Below are positions 7,911 to 17,325 of a stretch of DNA of 64,000 nucleotides, piece after piece. Origin of the DNA: Pseudonocardia alaniniphila (GTDB lineage: Bacteria > Actinomycetota > Actinomycetes > Mycobacteriales > Pseudonocardiaceae); contig NZ_JAKXMK010000003.1 in NCBI RefSeq assembly GCF_022524485.1, positions 124,001-188,000 of the forward strand, given 5' to 3'. The notes beneath the pieces were generated by a model. That model was not told where the DNA came from, did not search any database, and was given only the letters and a program-made list of their open reading frames with translations. A program made the position numbers and the translations under genes. How positions within the stretch are numbered: position 1 is the first letter of the stretch; each line of letters begins with the position of its first letter.

Positions 7911-9707
7911 TCAGTGGTTGTCGCGGGGTATGCCCATCGTCTGGGCCACACGCTGGTAGGCCACCGCGGGCTTGAGGACCATGCCGTCGCTGAGCTGGTC
8001 GACCATCGAGCGCTGGATCTCCTGCCACGGCGTCTGCGACGGGGGCATCGGATAACCGCCCGCCTCCTCCAGCTGCCGCCGGCGCTGCGCGAGCTCCCCG
8101 GGATCGACGAGGACGTCGGCGGCGCCCGTGTTCAGGTCGATGCGCACCGTGTCGCCGGTGCGCAGCAGTGCCAGCCCGCCACCGGCCGCAGCCTCCGGGG
8201 AGGCGTTGAGGATCGACGGCGAGCCGGACGTGCCGGACTGGCGGCCGTCACCGATGCACGGCAGTGAGTGCACCCCGCGCTTGATCATCGCGGCCGGTGG
8301 CTGCATGTTGACCACCTCGGCCGAGCCCGGATGACCCAACGGGCCGCCACCGCGGATGACCAGCACGGAGTCCTCGTCGACAGCGAGCTCGGGGTCGTCG
8401 ATCCGGGCGTGGTAGTCCTCCGAGCCGTCGAAGACGACGGCCCGGCCCTGCAGGACGTTCGGATGGTCCGGGTCGCTCAGGTACCGCTCGCGGAACTCCG
8501 GGGAGATCACGCTCGTCTTCATGATCGCGCAGTCGAAGAGGTTGCCGCGCAGCACGAGGAACCCCGCGTCGCCGACCAGCGCGTCGTCGAAGGTGCTGAT
8601 CACGTCGCGGTCAGTGGCCACCGTGGCGCGGCAGTTCTCCCCGATCGACGCCCCGTTCACCGTGCGGGCGTCCTCGTGGATGAGACCGTGCGCCATCAGC
8701 TCGTTGATCACCGCGGGCACGCCGCCTGCGCGGTGGAACTCCTCGCCGAGGTACTTGCCTGCCGGCTGCATGTTGACGATCAGCGGAACGGTGAGCCCGA
8801 GGCGCTGCCACTCGTCCATCTCCAGCGGCACGCCGATGTGCCGCGCGATCGCGGTGATGTGGATCGGCGCGTTCGTCGACCCGCCGATGGCGGAGTTCAC
8901 GACAATCGCGTTCTCGAACGCCTCGCGGGTGAGGATGTCGGAGGGCTTGAGGTCCTCGTGCACCATCTCCACGATCCGCCTGCCCGTCGCGTGGGCGATG
9001 CGTGCGCGGTCGCGGTGCGGAGCCGGGATCGCCGCGCAGCCGGGAAGGCTCATCCCGAGCGACTCGGCGAGGGCGTTCATCGTGGACGCGGTGCCCATCG
9101 TGTTGCAGTGCCCCGGCGACGGCGCCGACGACGCCACCAGCTCCACGAACTCGGCCTCGTCGATCTCACCGGCGGCCAGCATCTCCCTGGCCTTCCACAC
9201 GATGGTGCCCGAGCCGGTGCGCTCGCCGTTGTACCAGCCGTTGAGCATCGGGCCACCGGACAGCACGATCGCCGGGATGTTCACCGTGGCCGCCGCCATC
9301 AGGCAGGCGGGCGTGGTCTTGTCACACCCGGTGGTGAGCACGACCCCGTCGAGCGGGTAGCCGTAGAGCACCTCGACCAGGCCGAGGTAGGCCAGGTTGC
9401 GGTCCAGCGCCGCGGTGGGGCGCTTGCCGGTCTCCTGGATGGGGTGCACCGGGAACTCGAACGCGATGCCCCCCATCTCCCTGATGCCCTCGCGCACACG
9501 GTCGGCGAGCTGCAGGTGGTGGCGGTTGCACGGCGAGAGGTCCGATCCGGTCTGCGCGATACCGATGATCGGCCTGCCCGACTGCAGCTCCTCCCGGGTG
9601 AGGCCCCAGTTCATGTACCGCTCGATGTAGAGCGCCGTCATCCCGGGGTTGTCCGGGTTGTCGAACCACGCCTGGCTGCGTAGGCGTCGCTGCCCGTCGG
9701 CGTTCAT
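7911..9707 (-). CDS. IlvD/EDD-family sugar-acid dehydratase
   Basis: This 598-residue protein belongs to the dihydroxyacid/phosphogluconate dehydratase family, which removes water from 2,3-dihydroxy acids using an Fe-S cluster and Mg2+. Cysteines expected to hold the cluster occur in [21 protein letters not shown] and [11 protein letters not shown]. The length and the opening [21 protein letters not shown] match the pentonate/hexonate branch (L-arabinonate, D-xylonate or similar) rather than IlvD. It is the last gene of the minus-strand run that starts with larE, 17 bp after the SDR gene. The product would be a 2-keto-3-deoxy acid. The exact sugar acid cannot be read from the sequence. The ATG at 9707 is chosen at the family start. 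Confidence 0.85.
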   Translation of the reverse strand: MNADGQRRLRSQAWFDNPDNPGMTALYIERYMNWGLTREELQSGRPIIGIAQTGSDLSPCNRHHLQLADRVREGIREMGGIAFEFPVHPIQETGKRPTAALDRNLAYLGLVEVLYGYPLDGVVLTTGCDKTTPACLMAAATVNIPAIVLSGGPMLNGWYNGERTGSGTIVWKAREMLAAGEIDEAEFVELVASSAPSPGHCNTMGTASTMNALAESLGMSLPGCAAIPAPHRDRARIAHATGRRIVEMVHEDLKPSDILTREAFENAIVVNSAIGGSTNAPIHITAIARHIGVPLEMDEWQRLGLTVPLIVNMQPAGKYLGEEFHRAGGVPAVINELMAHGLIHEDARTVNGASIGENCRATVATDRDVISTFDDALVGDAGFLVLRGNLFDCAIMKTSVISPEFRERYLSDPDHPNVLQGRAVVFDGSEDYHARIDDPELAVDEDSVLVIRGGGPLGHPGSAEVVNMQPPAAMIKRGVHSLPCIGDGRQSGTSGSPSILNASPEAAAGGGLALLRTGDTVRIDLNTGAADVLVDPGELAQRRRQLEEAGGYPMPPSQTPWQEIQRSMVDQLSDGMVLKPAVAYQRVAQTMGIPRDNH

Positions 9708-9724
9708 CCGTGCTCCGATCTCGG

Positions 9725-10486
9725 TCAGGGGGTGAGCTGGCCGCCGTTGATCTCGATCACCTGTCCGGTGATGTAGCCGCTCATCGCCGGCGATGCGAGG
9801 AACAGCACAGCGCCGGCACACTCGTCGGGCCGCCCGGCACGGCCCATCGGGATACCGCCGAGCATCGTCTTCATCTGTGCGTCGGCCGTGTGGCGCTCGT
9901 GGAACGGGGTGGTGATGACTCCCGGCGCGATCGCGTTGACCCGGATCCCCTCGGGCGCGAGCTCCTTGGCCAGCCCGCGGGTGAAGGTGCTGACCGCGGC
10001 CTTCGCCGTGGCGTACACGACCGAGCCCCCGGCACCGCCGGTGCGGGCGGCCACCGAGGTGACGTTGACGATCGATCCCGATCCCTGCCGGCGCATCACC
10101 GGAACGGCCTGCCGGCTCGCGGCGAAGACCGACGTCATGTTGACGTCCATCACGCGCGCGTAGTCGACGTCGGACGTCTCCGCCACCGGGCCGCGGCGCA
10201 GGAGGTCACCGGCGTTGTTCACGAGAACGTCCAGCCGCCCGAGCCGGGCGACGACGTCGTCGACGACCGCGGCGGCCCCGTCGGGTGGGGCGAGGTCGCC
10301 CGAGACCTCCACGGCCGTCCCCCCGGCCGCCTGGATCGCGGCGACGACCTTCTCGGCCCCCTCGCGGTTGCGGTGGTAGTGCACCGCAACGCGAGCACCG
10401 TGGCGGGCGAAGCCTTCGGCGACAGCCGCGCCGATCCCGCTGCTCGCGCCCGTGACGAGCACGACCTGGTCACTGAAATCGAGCAT
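9725..10486 (-). CDS. SDR-family NAD(P)-dependent oxidoreductase
   Basis: This 253-residue classical short-chain dehydrogenase has the cofactor loop TGASSGIG (12-19), NNAG (90-93), catalytic Ser144, Tyr158 and Lys162 (YATAK), and a C-terminal [14 protein letters not shown] typical of FabG-like and sugar/polyol dehydrogenases. It sits between the UxaA-type and IlvD-type dehydratases in the sugar-acid operon, 15 bp after the former. A role in oxidising a sugar or sugar acid, or reducing a keto acid, is likely by context only. Confidence 0.88.
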   Translation of the reverse strand: MLDFSDQVVLVTGASSGIGAAVAEGFARHGARVAVHYHRNREGAEKVVAAIQAAGGTAVEVSGDLAPPDGAAAVVDDVVARLGRLDVLVNNAGDLLRRGPVAETSDVDYARVMDVNMTSVFAASRQAVPVMRRQGSGSIVNVTSVAARTGGAGGSVVYATAKAAVSTFTRGLAKELAPEGIRVNAIAPGVITTPFHERHTADAQMKTMLGGIPMGRAGRPDECAGAVLFLASPAMSGYITGQVIEINGGQLTP

Positions 10487-10501
10487 CCTGTCCGTCCCTC
10501 A

Positions 10502-12043
10502 TCACATGACTGCCCCGAGTTGCCAGGGCACGAACTCCTCTTGACCGAAGCCCAGCTCCTCGCTCAAGGTCCGGCGGCCGGACGCCGTCTCGAGGATCAG
10601 CTCGAAGAGCTCCCGGCCGACGTCCTGCACCGATGCGGCACCGTCGGCGATGACCCCGCAGTTGAGGTCCATGTCCTCGGTCATCCGCGTGTACATCTCG
10701 GTGTTGGTGGCGAGCTTCAGGCTGGGGGTGGGCTTGCAGCCCAGCACCGAGCCGCGCCCGGTGGTGAAGCACATGACCGTGGCTCCGCCCGCCACGATGC
10801 CGGTGACCGAGACCGGGTCGTAGCCCGGCGTGTCCATGAACGTGAATCCCTTGTCGGTGACCTTCTCGGCGTAGCGGTAGACCGCCGTCAGGTTCGTCGT
10901 GCCGCCCTTCGCGACGGCGCCGAGCGACTTCTCCAGGATCGTCGTCAGGCCGCCGGCCTTGTTGCCCGGCGACGGGTTGTTGTCCATCGACCCGTGGTTG
11001 TCGGCGGTGTAGCGCTCCCACCAGCGGATCCGCTCGACGAGCCGGTCGGCCACCTCGCGGCTCACCGCCCGGCGCGTCAGCAGGTGCTCGGCGCCGTAGA
11101 TCTCCGGGGTCTCGCCGAGCACCGCGGTGCCCCCGTGGCGCACGAGCAGGTCGACGGCGGCGCCCAGCGCAGGGTTCGCCGTGATGCCGGAGTAGGCGTC
11201 CGAACCGCCGCAGTTGAGCCCGAGCACGAGCTCACTCGCGGGCACCGTCGTGCGGCTCACGTCGTTCGCCGCCGGGAGCATCGCCTGCAGCGCCGCGACG
11301 CCCGCCCGCATCGTGGCGGCCGTACCGCCCTGTTCCTGGATCGTCATCGTCCGCACGGGCGTGCTGGGGTCGATGTTCCACTCGTCGGAGACGCCGGAGA
11401 TCTGGTTGACCTCGCAGCCGAGCCCGAGCAGCAGGAAACCTGCGAAGTTCGGGTGCTCGGCGTAGCCGGTGAGCGTGCGCTGGAGGACGGCGAGGCCCTC
11501 GCCGTCGGCGGCCATCCCGCACCCCGTGCCGTGGGTCAGGGCCACCACGCCGTCGACGTTCGGGAAGGCGTCGAGCAGGCCGGGGCGGCGGAACTGGTCG
11601 GCGATCAGCTTGGCCGTGGTGGCCGAGCAGTTCACCGACGTGAGGATGCCGAGGTAGTTGCGGGTGGCCACGCGACCGTCGGCACGGACGATGCCCTGGA
11701 AGGTGGCGCGCTCGGCCTCGGGCACCATCTCGGTGGCCGTGACATCGGAGCCGGGGGCGTAGTCACGCTCGAACGCCTTGAACTCGACGTTGTGCGTGTG
11801 CACGTGGTCGCCGGGCTCGATGGCCGCCGTGGCGAAGCCGATGATCTGGTTGTACTTGCGCACGGGCTCGCCCACCGCGATGGCTGCCGTGGCGACCTTG
11901 TGCCCCCGCGGCACGGCCCGGCTCAGCGTGAGCCCGCCCTCGGTGGTGCCCTCGTCCAGATCGCGGAAGGCGACCACGACGTTGTCGGCCTCGTGCAGCC
12001 GCACACCGATCTCGTCGACATCCACCGACGATGCCCTGCTCAT
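10502..12043 (-). CDS. UxaA/GarD-family (altronate/galactarate-type) dehydratase
   Basis: This 513-residue protein has an N-terminal SAF domain (about 10-100; VRLHEADNVVVAFRDL, VHTHNVEFK) fused to the large catalytic part of the altronate/galactarate dehydratase family (FQGIVRADGRVATRNYLGIL, HGTGCGM, LGLGCE, LNCGGSDAYSGITANPALG). Enzymes of this family are iron-dependent and remove water from aldonic or aldaric acids. The start codon shares one base with the stop of the LarA-like gene (TGATG), so the two are translationally coupled. It is one of two different sugar-acid dehydratases in this run, which implies either two substrates or two stereoisomers. Substrate not assigned. Confidence 0.85.
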   Translation of the reverse strand: MSRASSVDVDEIGVRLHEADNVVVAFRDLDEGTTEGGLTLSRAVPRGHKVATAAIAVGEPVRKYNQIIGFATAAIEPGDHVHTHNVEFKAFERDYAPGSDVTATEMVPEAERATFQGIVRADGRVATRNYLGILTSVNCSATTAKLIADQFRRPGLLDAFPNVDGVVALTHGTGCGMAADGEGLAVLQRTLTGYAEHPNFAGFLLLGLGCEVNQISGVSDEWNIDPSTPVRTMTIQEQGGTAATMRAGVAALQAMLPAANDVSRTTVPASELVLGLNCGGSDAYSGITANPALGAAVDLLVRHGGTAVLGETPEIYGAEHLLTRRAVSREVADRLVERIRWWERYTADNHGSMDNNPSPGNKAGGLTTILEKSLGAVAKGGTTNLTAVYRYAEKVTDKGFTFMDTPGYDPVSVTGIVAGGATVMCFTTGRGSVLGCKPTPSLKLATNTEMYTRMTEDMDLNCGVIADGAASVQDVGRELFELILETASGRRTLSEELGFGQEEFVPWQLGAVM

Positions 12044-13344
12044 CAGCCCTCCAGCTGCCCTTCGTCGTCGAAGACCATCGGAACGGCCTCACCCGTGACC
12101 TCCAGGCCCGGGTGGGCCAGCACCTGTTCGCGCAGCGACTCCGACACCCACAGGTGCTCCAGGTCGAGGGTGTTGCGCATGCGGACGAGCGTGACCCCTT
12201 CGAGATCCGGCCGTCCGCAGGTGAGGATCGCGGCGGCGATCGCGCTCCGGTCGGTGGCCATCGCCATCGGTATCTGCGCGCGCTGCGGGCCGCCGAGACC
12301 GGAGGTCATCGCGTTGATGTAGACGGCCTCCAGATCGATCCGCTCCAGCAGCCGGAACGGCACGAAGTCGGCGAGGCCGAGGCCCACCGCGTTGCCGTGG
12401 GAGGCGTCGCTGACGTCCAGCACCGCGATGTTGGTGATGCGCGGGCGCTCGAACTCCGCGCTGCCGCGGATCATCATCCGGCCGATCACGTTGGTGTCCA
12501 TGCCCGCGCCGGAGTAGTTCTTGCCGAGGAGATCGATCACGGCCACGTCGATGTCGTCGAAGGGCAGGGTGGCCATCCTGCGCTTGGCGTCCAGGAGCAA
12601 CTCCGCCTCGACGGGGCCACCGATGTCCTGGGCCGCGACCAGCTCGATCCGGGCCGCCCGGTCGCCCGCGTTCTCGATGATCGCGAGGCCGCCGAGCACC
12701 TTGCCCGTCTCGACGATCCGGCGGGCCACCTGCGGGATCCACACGCCGAGGTTCGCGGGCCCGTACCGGTGGATGCCCTCGGCGCCGCGCCGCTTCCCCA
12801 GCCCGATGGCGACGATCTTGGCGAGCCCGCTCTCCACCTCGTCCGAGAAGTCGGTGTGGGCCTTGATGCGGTTGACCGCGAGGATGGCGTCGGCCTTGGC
12901 CGCGTTGGCGTCGAGGTGCACCGCCGGGCCGCCTGGCACCCGTTCCAGCTCGACCGTCTCCATCGTGGCGTGGATCGGCATGCCGAGCGACTCCTCGGTC
13001 ATCCCGAGCTCGGCGAGCAGCTGCACCTGCCCCTCGGCGGTGGCGCCGCCGTGCGAGCCCATCGCCGGCACGACGAACGGCTCGGCGCCGAGCGATCGCA
13101 GCCACTCCCCTGCCGCGCGCACCACCGCGCACTTGTCGTGGATGCCGCGGCTGCCGGCCGTGATCGCCACGGTCATTCCGGGGGTGATCCGGGAGCGCAG
13201 CGGCTCCATGGCCGCCGCCGTGGCCGCCGCGACGTCCTGGATGCGCGTGTCGTCGAGGAGCTGGCGGACGGGCAGCAGGTGTGGGAAGGGCGCGTCGAAC
13301 TCCAGGCCGCGAACGGCCTCGAACGGGCCGAGGTGGTGGGTCAC
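12043..13344 (-). CDS. LarA-family (DUF2088) nickel-pincer-dependent racemase/epimerase homologue
   Basis: The protein has 433 residues. LarA enzymes use a covalently bound nickel-pincer nucleotide to invert the hydroxyl-bearing carbon of alpha-hydroxyacids by hydride transfer. L. plantarum LarA uses His108, His174, Lys184 (cofactor tether) and His200 (Ni ligand). The matching candidates here are His98 (SHGGATAEGQ), His163 (KAHTDF), Lys176 (SGLAK) and His192 (EGIHRYG); the 16-residue Lys-to-His spacing is identical. Overall it is far from classical LarA, so lactate is unlikely. The cofactor genes larE, larB and larC are upstream on the same strand, and acid-sugar enzymes flank it. This points to a C2 epimerase of a sugar acid. 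Start: ATG at 13344. Confidence 0.85.
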   Translation of the reverse strand: MTHHLGPFEAVRGLEFDAPFPHLLPVRQLLDDTRIQDVAAATAAAMEPLRSRITPGMTVAITAGSRGIHDKCAVVRAAGEWLRSLGAEPFVVPAMGSHGGATAEGQVQLLAELGMTEESLGMPIHATMETVELERVPGGPAVHLDANAAKADAILAVNRIKAHTDFSDEVESGLAKIVAIGLGKRRGAEGIHRYGPANLGVWIPQVARRIVETGKVLGGLAIIENAGDRAARIELVAAQDIGGPVEAELLLDAKRRMATLPFDDIDVAVIDLLGKNYSGAGMDTNVIGRMMIRGSAEFERPRITNIAVLDVSDASHGNAVGLGLADFVPFRLLERIDLEAVYINAMTSGLGGPQRAQIPMAMATDRSAIAAAILTCGRPDLEGVTLVRMRNTLDLEHLWVSESLREQVLAHPGLEVTGEAVPMVFDDEGQLEG

Positions 13345-13372
13345 TGCTTTTCCCTCATGACGGCCTCTCCCC

Positions 13373-14368
13373 TCATGCGCGGGCGGCGGCGCGGGCCTGC
13401 GCCATCGCCGCCCCGACGGTGATGGCCTCGACGAGGCTGTCGGCGCCGGCCTTGCCGGTGCCCGCGATGTCGAAGGCCGTGCCGTGGTCGACGCTCGTGC
13501 GCACGATCGGCAGCCCGATCGTCGCGTTGACCCCGGTCTCGAAGCCGAGCACCTTCACCGCGATGTGGCCCTGGTCGTGGTACATCGCGATGGCCACGTC
13601 GAAGTCACCCGCGACGGCCCGCCCGAACAGCGTGTCGGCGGGCCACGGTCCGCTCGCCGCGATCCCCTCGGCCTTGGCCTGCTCGATCGCGGGCGTGATG
13701 ACCTGCGCCTCCTCGTCGCCGAAGAGGCCGCCCTCGCCGGCGTGCGGGTTGAGCCCGGCGACACCGACGGTCGGCTTGTCGATGCCCATGTCGCGCAGCG
13801 CGGCGTGGGCGAGCCGGATCGTGGTCAGGACGCGCTCGGTGGTGACGCGCTCCAGCATCGTGCGGATCCCGACGTGGGTGGTGACGTGCACGACGCGGAG
13901 CTTCAGCGCGGTGAGCATCATCGCGAAGTCGGTGGTGCCGGTGAGATCGGCCAGGATCTCGGTGTGGCCGGGGTAGGGGTGGCCGGCGAGCGCGATGGCC
14001 TCCTTGTTGAGGGGCGCGGTGACGATGCCGTCGATCTCACCCGCGAGCGCGAGCGACACCGCGAGCTCCACACCCTCGAAGGCGATCTGCCCCGCCTCGG
14101 CGGAGAGCTGTCCGACGGGCACGGCGACGTCCGAGGGCACGGGGAGCACGTCGAGCGTGCCCGGCTCGAAACGCGCCTCGCCGGGAGAGGACACCGCACG
14201 CAGGGCAGGCGCGTCGGGCACCACCGCCGCGGCGGCGCGCAGGGCCTCGAGGCTGCCGATCGCGAGGAGCCGCGCTACCGCGACCCGCGGATCACCCGCC
14301 GCCTTCACTGTGACCTCCGGTCCGATGCCGGCAGGGTCACCGACGGTCAGCCCGAGCAACGGCGTCAT
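13373..14368 (-). CDS. pdxA2: PdxA2-type 4-phosphate dehydrogenase (D-threonate/D-erythronate 4-phosphate oxidising)
   Basis: This 331-residue protein of the PdxA family opens with LGLTVGDPAGIGPEV and carries metal-site histidines in GHTEILADLTGT, VTTHVGIRTML and YHDQGHIAVK. Beside a DUF1537 kinase such proteins are PdxA2: they oxidise and decarboxylate a four-carbon acid-sugar 4-phosphate to dihydroxyacetone phosphate, rather than making vitamin B6. The start ATG at 14368 overlaps the kinase stop by ATGA and has GGAGGTG upstream; an apparent start 33 bp earlier lies inside the kinase gene. The downstream gene is the LarA homologue. Confidence 0.87.
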   Translation of the reverse strand: MTPLLGLTVGDPAGIGPEVTVKAAGDPRVAVARLLAIGSLEALRAAAAVVPDAPALRAVSSPGEARFEPGTLDVLPVPSDVAVPVGQLSAEAGQIAFEGVELAVSLALAGEIDGIVTAPLNKEAIALAGHPYPGHTEILADLTGTTDFAMMLTALKLRVVHVTTHVGIRTMLERVTTERVLTTIRLAHAALRDMGIDKPTVGVAGLNPHAGEGGLFGDEEAQVITPAIEQAKAEGIAASGPWPADTLFGRAVAGDFDVAIAMYHDQGHIAVKVLGFETGVNATIGLPIVRTSVDHGTAFDIAGTGKAGADSLVEAITVGAAMAQARAAARA

Positions 14369-15447
14369 GGGCGCACCTCCAAAGCCTCCGCGGCGCGGCA
14401 CAGTGCGTCCTTCGCACCGAACCCGCCCGACTTGGTGACCACCGGGATAGAGCGGTCCCTCATCACCATCTCACCCCGTGGCAGGCCCGGCGTCACTTCC
14501 GAGAGCAGGCACACCTCGTGAGCTCCGAGGACGGTCGCCACCGCGAGGGCGGTGGCACCGCCGGTGAGAACGAGCCCGGCGGACGGCGCCGCGTCCAGCA
14601 CGGTGGTCACGACCCGCGCGAGCTCCGCGGTCAGCGCCACCGCCTGCGGGCTGTCCGGTTCGACCTCGCCGGTGACCTCGCAGGTCAGCACGATCCGGCG
14701 GCCGGCACGCAGGGCAGCCGCCACGGTCTCGGCCGGGGACGTACCCCCGGGACGGATCACCACGAGCTCCGCCCCGCAGCCGATGGCGTGCTCCACCTGC
14801 GCCGTCGTGGCCGCATGCGCGGTGCCGACGACGAGCAGCACACCGGTCGCGGCCGCTCGGGTTCCGCCCCGGCGGGGCCGGGGTTCGCGCAGAGCGGCGA
14901 GAGCGCGGGAGAGCCCACCCGAGCCGACCGCGACGGACCCGTCCGCGACGATCTCGCGGGCGATCTGCGCCAGGTCGTCGTCGGTCTCGGCGTCGGCCAC
15001 CCGCACACCGGGCGGGAAGTGGTCCGCCACCCGTTCCACGGTCGTCTCACCGTGGACGACGAGCGCGCCGTGCCGGACCGTGCGGCCCTGGCCGGGAAAG
15101 GCAGGTGTGGCGACGGCGTCACCGCCGCCCCAGGCGTCCAGCGCGACCGCGACGTCGGCGCGCACCCGCCCGCGCAGCGTCGAGTCGATCTTGACGAACA
15201 GCATCTCGGGACCCCAGTCCCGGATGCGGGAGACCGCGGCCCGCATCCGCCGCGCGGCTTCGGCTTCCAGCCGCCAGCGGTTGTCGGTGAGCAGGGCGAG
15301 CACCTCGGCGTCCGCGGGTAGCACCTCGGAGGAGGGCAGGACGACGGAGACATTCAGCCCGCGGGCGGCGAAAGGAGCTGCGGCGTCGGCGGCGCCCGTC
15401 AGGTCGTCGGCGACGATGGCAAGGTGACGGACGGTGCCGGGAGCCAC
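14365..15447 (-). CDS. DUF1537 four-carbon acid-sugar kinase
   Basis: This kinase (360 residues) has the N-terminal substrate domain with LAIVADDLTGAADAAAPFAARG at about residues 9-30 and LFVKIDSTLRGRV, and a C-terminal nucleotide domain ending GLVLTGGATALAV and KSGGFGAKDAL. Characterised members phosphorylate D-threonate, L-threonate or D-erythronate at O4, making the substrate for PdxA2, which is the next gene (ATGA overlap). The frame is open to an ATG at 15525, but that would add a 26-residue leader. I prefer GTG 15447: the family begins just before ADDLTG, GGAGG lies about 10 nt upstream, and a good promoter (15518-15489) sits in between. Confidence 0.85.
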   Translation of the reverse strand: MAPGTVRHLAIVADDLTGAADAAAPFAARGLNVSVVLPSSEVLPADAEVLALLTDNRWRLEAEAARRMRAAVSRIRDWGPEMLFVKIDSTLRGRVRADVAVALDAWGGGDAVATPAFPGQGRTVRHGALVVHGETTVERVADHFPPGVRVADAETDDDLAQIAREIVADGSVAVGSGGLSRALAALREPRPRRGGTRAAATGVLLVVGTAHAATTAQVEHAIGCGAELVVIRPGGTSPAETVAAALRAGRRIVLTCEVTGEVEPDSPQAVALTAELARVVTTVLDAAPSAGLVLTGGATALAVATVLGAHEVCLLSEVTPGLPRGEMVMRDRSIPVVTKSGGFGAKDALCRAAEALEVRP

Positions 15448-15488
15448 TCGTGCGATGACCTCCGTCGGGAGGGAAACGGCCGCTTCCG

Positions 15489-15518
15489 AGGCTATGTGGA
15501 TGCGCTTTCCAAAGTCAA
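15489..15518 (-). promoter_or_regulatory. Candidate promoter with LacI-type operator for the sugar-acid catabolic genes
   Basis: On the minus strand TTGACT (15518-15513), an 18-bp spacer and TAGCCT (15494-15489) form a good -35/-10 pair. The spacer contains GGAAAGCGCATCCA, which matches the LacI-family pattern TGnAAnCGnTTnCA at all but two fixed positions. A perfect 8-bp inverted repeat, GGATGCGC/GCGCATCC (15498-15527), overlaps it. This would make the kinase-to-IlvD genes a separately controlled unit from larEBC. Confidence 0.55.
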
Positions 15519-16663
15519 CGCGCATCCTCTGACCCGGCGCTGCGGGCCCGGCGCGTGACCTCCCGCAGCGGCAGGCCGAGCGCCGCTGCCGCGGCGGCCA
15601 CGTCGTCGTGCTCGGGCTTGGAGCCCCAGGGACCGTGCTTGACCCGGACCGCGTGCCCGTCGACGTCCACGGTCACGGTGCTGCGGGGCAGCGCCAGCCG
15701 GTCGACGGTGGTGCGCCGCAGCCCGAGGCTTCCGGTCTCGGCGAGCACGATCCGTTCGCAGTCGCCTGCCCGCTCCGGCGCGGCGAGCACGTGCACGGTG
15801 TGCGCCGGGCGCCCCTTCTTCATGACGATCGGCGAGAGCCACGCGTCCGCGGCACCCGCGTCGAGCAGCAGCCCGACCAGGTGGCCCAGCACCTCGCCCG
15901 TGACGTCGTCGACGTTCGTCTCCAGCAGCACCATCGCCGCCCCGGCTCCCGATGCGGCTCCCGCGGCCTCGCCGATCAGGGCCTGCAGCACGTTCGGACG
16001 GTCGGCGGGGTCGCGGCTCCCCGCGCCGTAGCCCACGGACTGCAGCGCCATGGTGGGCACCGGCCCGAACCGTGCCTCCGCGGCGACGAGCAGCGCGGCC
16101 CCGGTGGGCGTGACGGTCTCCCCGCTACCGGTCCCCGTCACCTGTGCGCCCGCCGACGCGAGCAGCGCCGCGGTGGCCGGCGCGGGCAGGGGCAGGATGC
16201 CGTGCCTGGTCGAGACGGTGCCGGTGCCAAGGGCGAGCGGCCCGCAGTGCACCTCCGTGACGTCGAGCAGTTCCAGGGCCGCGGCGACGCCCACGGTGTC
16301 GACCACCGTGTCCAGGCCGCCGATCTCGTGCAGATGGACGACACCCGGATCGGTGCCGTGGATGCGCGCCTCGACCTCCGCGATCGCCCGGACGGCGCGG
16401 GCGGCCAGTGGCAGCTCCGCCCGCTCGACGTGCGCGAGCAGGGCAGCTGCCCGGCGCTCGGTCGCCGTGTCCTCCACGGTGACGATCGCCCTGGTCGCCG
16501 ACATCCCCCCGCGCGTGACGCGCGCGGCGTCGAGGCTCCAGCCTGCGAGGCCGGTGCGCGCCACGGCCTCGCGTACGCCGTCGAGCGGGGCACCCAGGTC
16601 CAGCAGGGCGCCGAGCAGCATGTCCCCGGAGATTCCGCTCACCGGGTTGAGCCAGAGGATCAT
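15515..16663 (-). CDS. larC: LarC, nickel insertion enzyme for the nickel-pincer nucleotide cofactor
   Basis: LarC (382 residues) is the CTP-dependent cyclometallase that puts nickel into the pincer cofactor. It opens WLNPVSGISGDMLLGALLDLG and has the histidine-containing stretch GVVHLHEIGGLDTVVDTVG (about 108-126), a GTGTVSTRHG segment, TNVDDVTGEVLG and SPIVMKKGRPAHT. In L. plantarum larC is two frames joined by a programmed frameshift; here it is one uninterrupted ORF. The start ATG at 16663 overlaps the larB stop by ATGA. It is third in the order larE-larB-larC. Confidence 0.93.
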   Translation of the reverse strand: MILWLNPVSGISGDMLLGALLDLGAPLDGVREAVARTGLAGWSLDAARVTRGGMSATRAIVTVEDTATERRAAALLAHVERAELPLAARAVRAIAEVEARIHGTDPGVVHLHEIGGLDTVVDTVGVAAALELLDVTEVHCGPLALGTGTVSTRHGILPLPAPATAALLASAGAQVTGTGSGETVTPTGAALLVAAEARFGPVPTMALQSVGYGAGSRDPADRPNVLQALIGEAAGAASGAGAAMVLLETNVDDVTGEVLGHLVGLLLDAGAADAWLSPIVMKKGRPAHTVHVLAAPERAGDCERIVLAETGSLGLRRTTVDRLALPRSTVTVDVDGHAVRVKHGPWGSKPEHDDVAAAAAALGLPLREVTRRARSAGSEDAR

Positions 16664-17325
16664 CGCCTGACCGCCATCCGGTGCGCCGCCACCGCTGCAC
16701 CGAACCCGGAGTCGATGTTCACCACCACGAGCCCGGGGGCGCACGAGCTGAGCATCGCGAGCAGCGGGGTGACCCCCTCCAGGGTCGCGCCGTAGCCCAC
16801 CGACGTGGGCACAGCGATCACCGGACAGCCGACGAGCCCGCCCACGACGCTCGGGAGCGCACCCTCCATCCCGGCGATGCAGATCACGGCGTCGGCTCCG
16901 GCGAGAACCTCGACCTCACCGAGCAGCCGGTGGATACCGGCCACGCCCACGTCCCGCAGCTCGATGACGTCCAGGCCGATCGCGCGAGCCACCGCCGCGG
17001 CCTCGGCCGCCACCGGTGCGTCGGACGTGCCTGCGGAGACGACGACCACCCGGAACGCCCGTGGCGACGCGGGCCGCCACACGAGCAGGCGCGCGGCCGG
17101 GTCGTACTCCCCACCGGGCACGGCCGCTGCGACGACCGCCGCGGTGGCCTCCTCGAGCCGTGTGACGAGCACCGGCCCCTCGTTGGCGGCGAGCAGCGCT
17201 CCCACCACGCCGATGATCTGTTCCGCCGTCTTGCCCGGGCCGTAGACCACCTCCGGCAGGCCGAGCCGCCGCTCCCGGCCGGTGTCGGCCCGCGCGTACC
17301 CGAGGTCTTCGAAGCCGTCCGTCAC
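16660..17325 (-). CDS. larB: LarB, pyridinium-3,5-biscarboxylic acid mononucleotide synthase
   Basis: LarB (221 residues) carboxylates and hydrolyses nicotinic acid adenine dinucleotide to make the first cofactor intermediate. The family stretch RERRLGLPEVVYGPGKT is at about 15-31. The AIR-carboxylase-like half follows with SAGTSDAPVAAEAA, DVGVAGIHRLL, CIAGMEGALPSVVGGLV and VPTSVGYG. The start is the GTG at 17325, overlapping the larE stop as GTGA; the longer open frame upstream is the shadow of larE. Its substrate NaAD is a NAD-salvage intermediate. Confidence 0.93.
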   Translation of the reverse strand: MTDGFEDLGYARADTGRERRLGLPEVVYGPGKTAEQIIGVVGALLAANEGPVLVTRLEEATAAVVAAAVPGGEYDPAARLLVWRPASPRAFRVVVVSAGTSDAPVAAEAAAVARAIGLDVIELRDVGVAGIHRLLGEVEVLAGADAVICIAGMEGALPSVVGGLVGCPVIAVPTSVGYGATLEGVTPLLAMLSSCAPGLVVVNIDSGFGAAVAAHRMAVRR

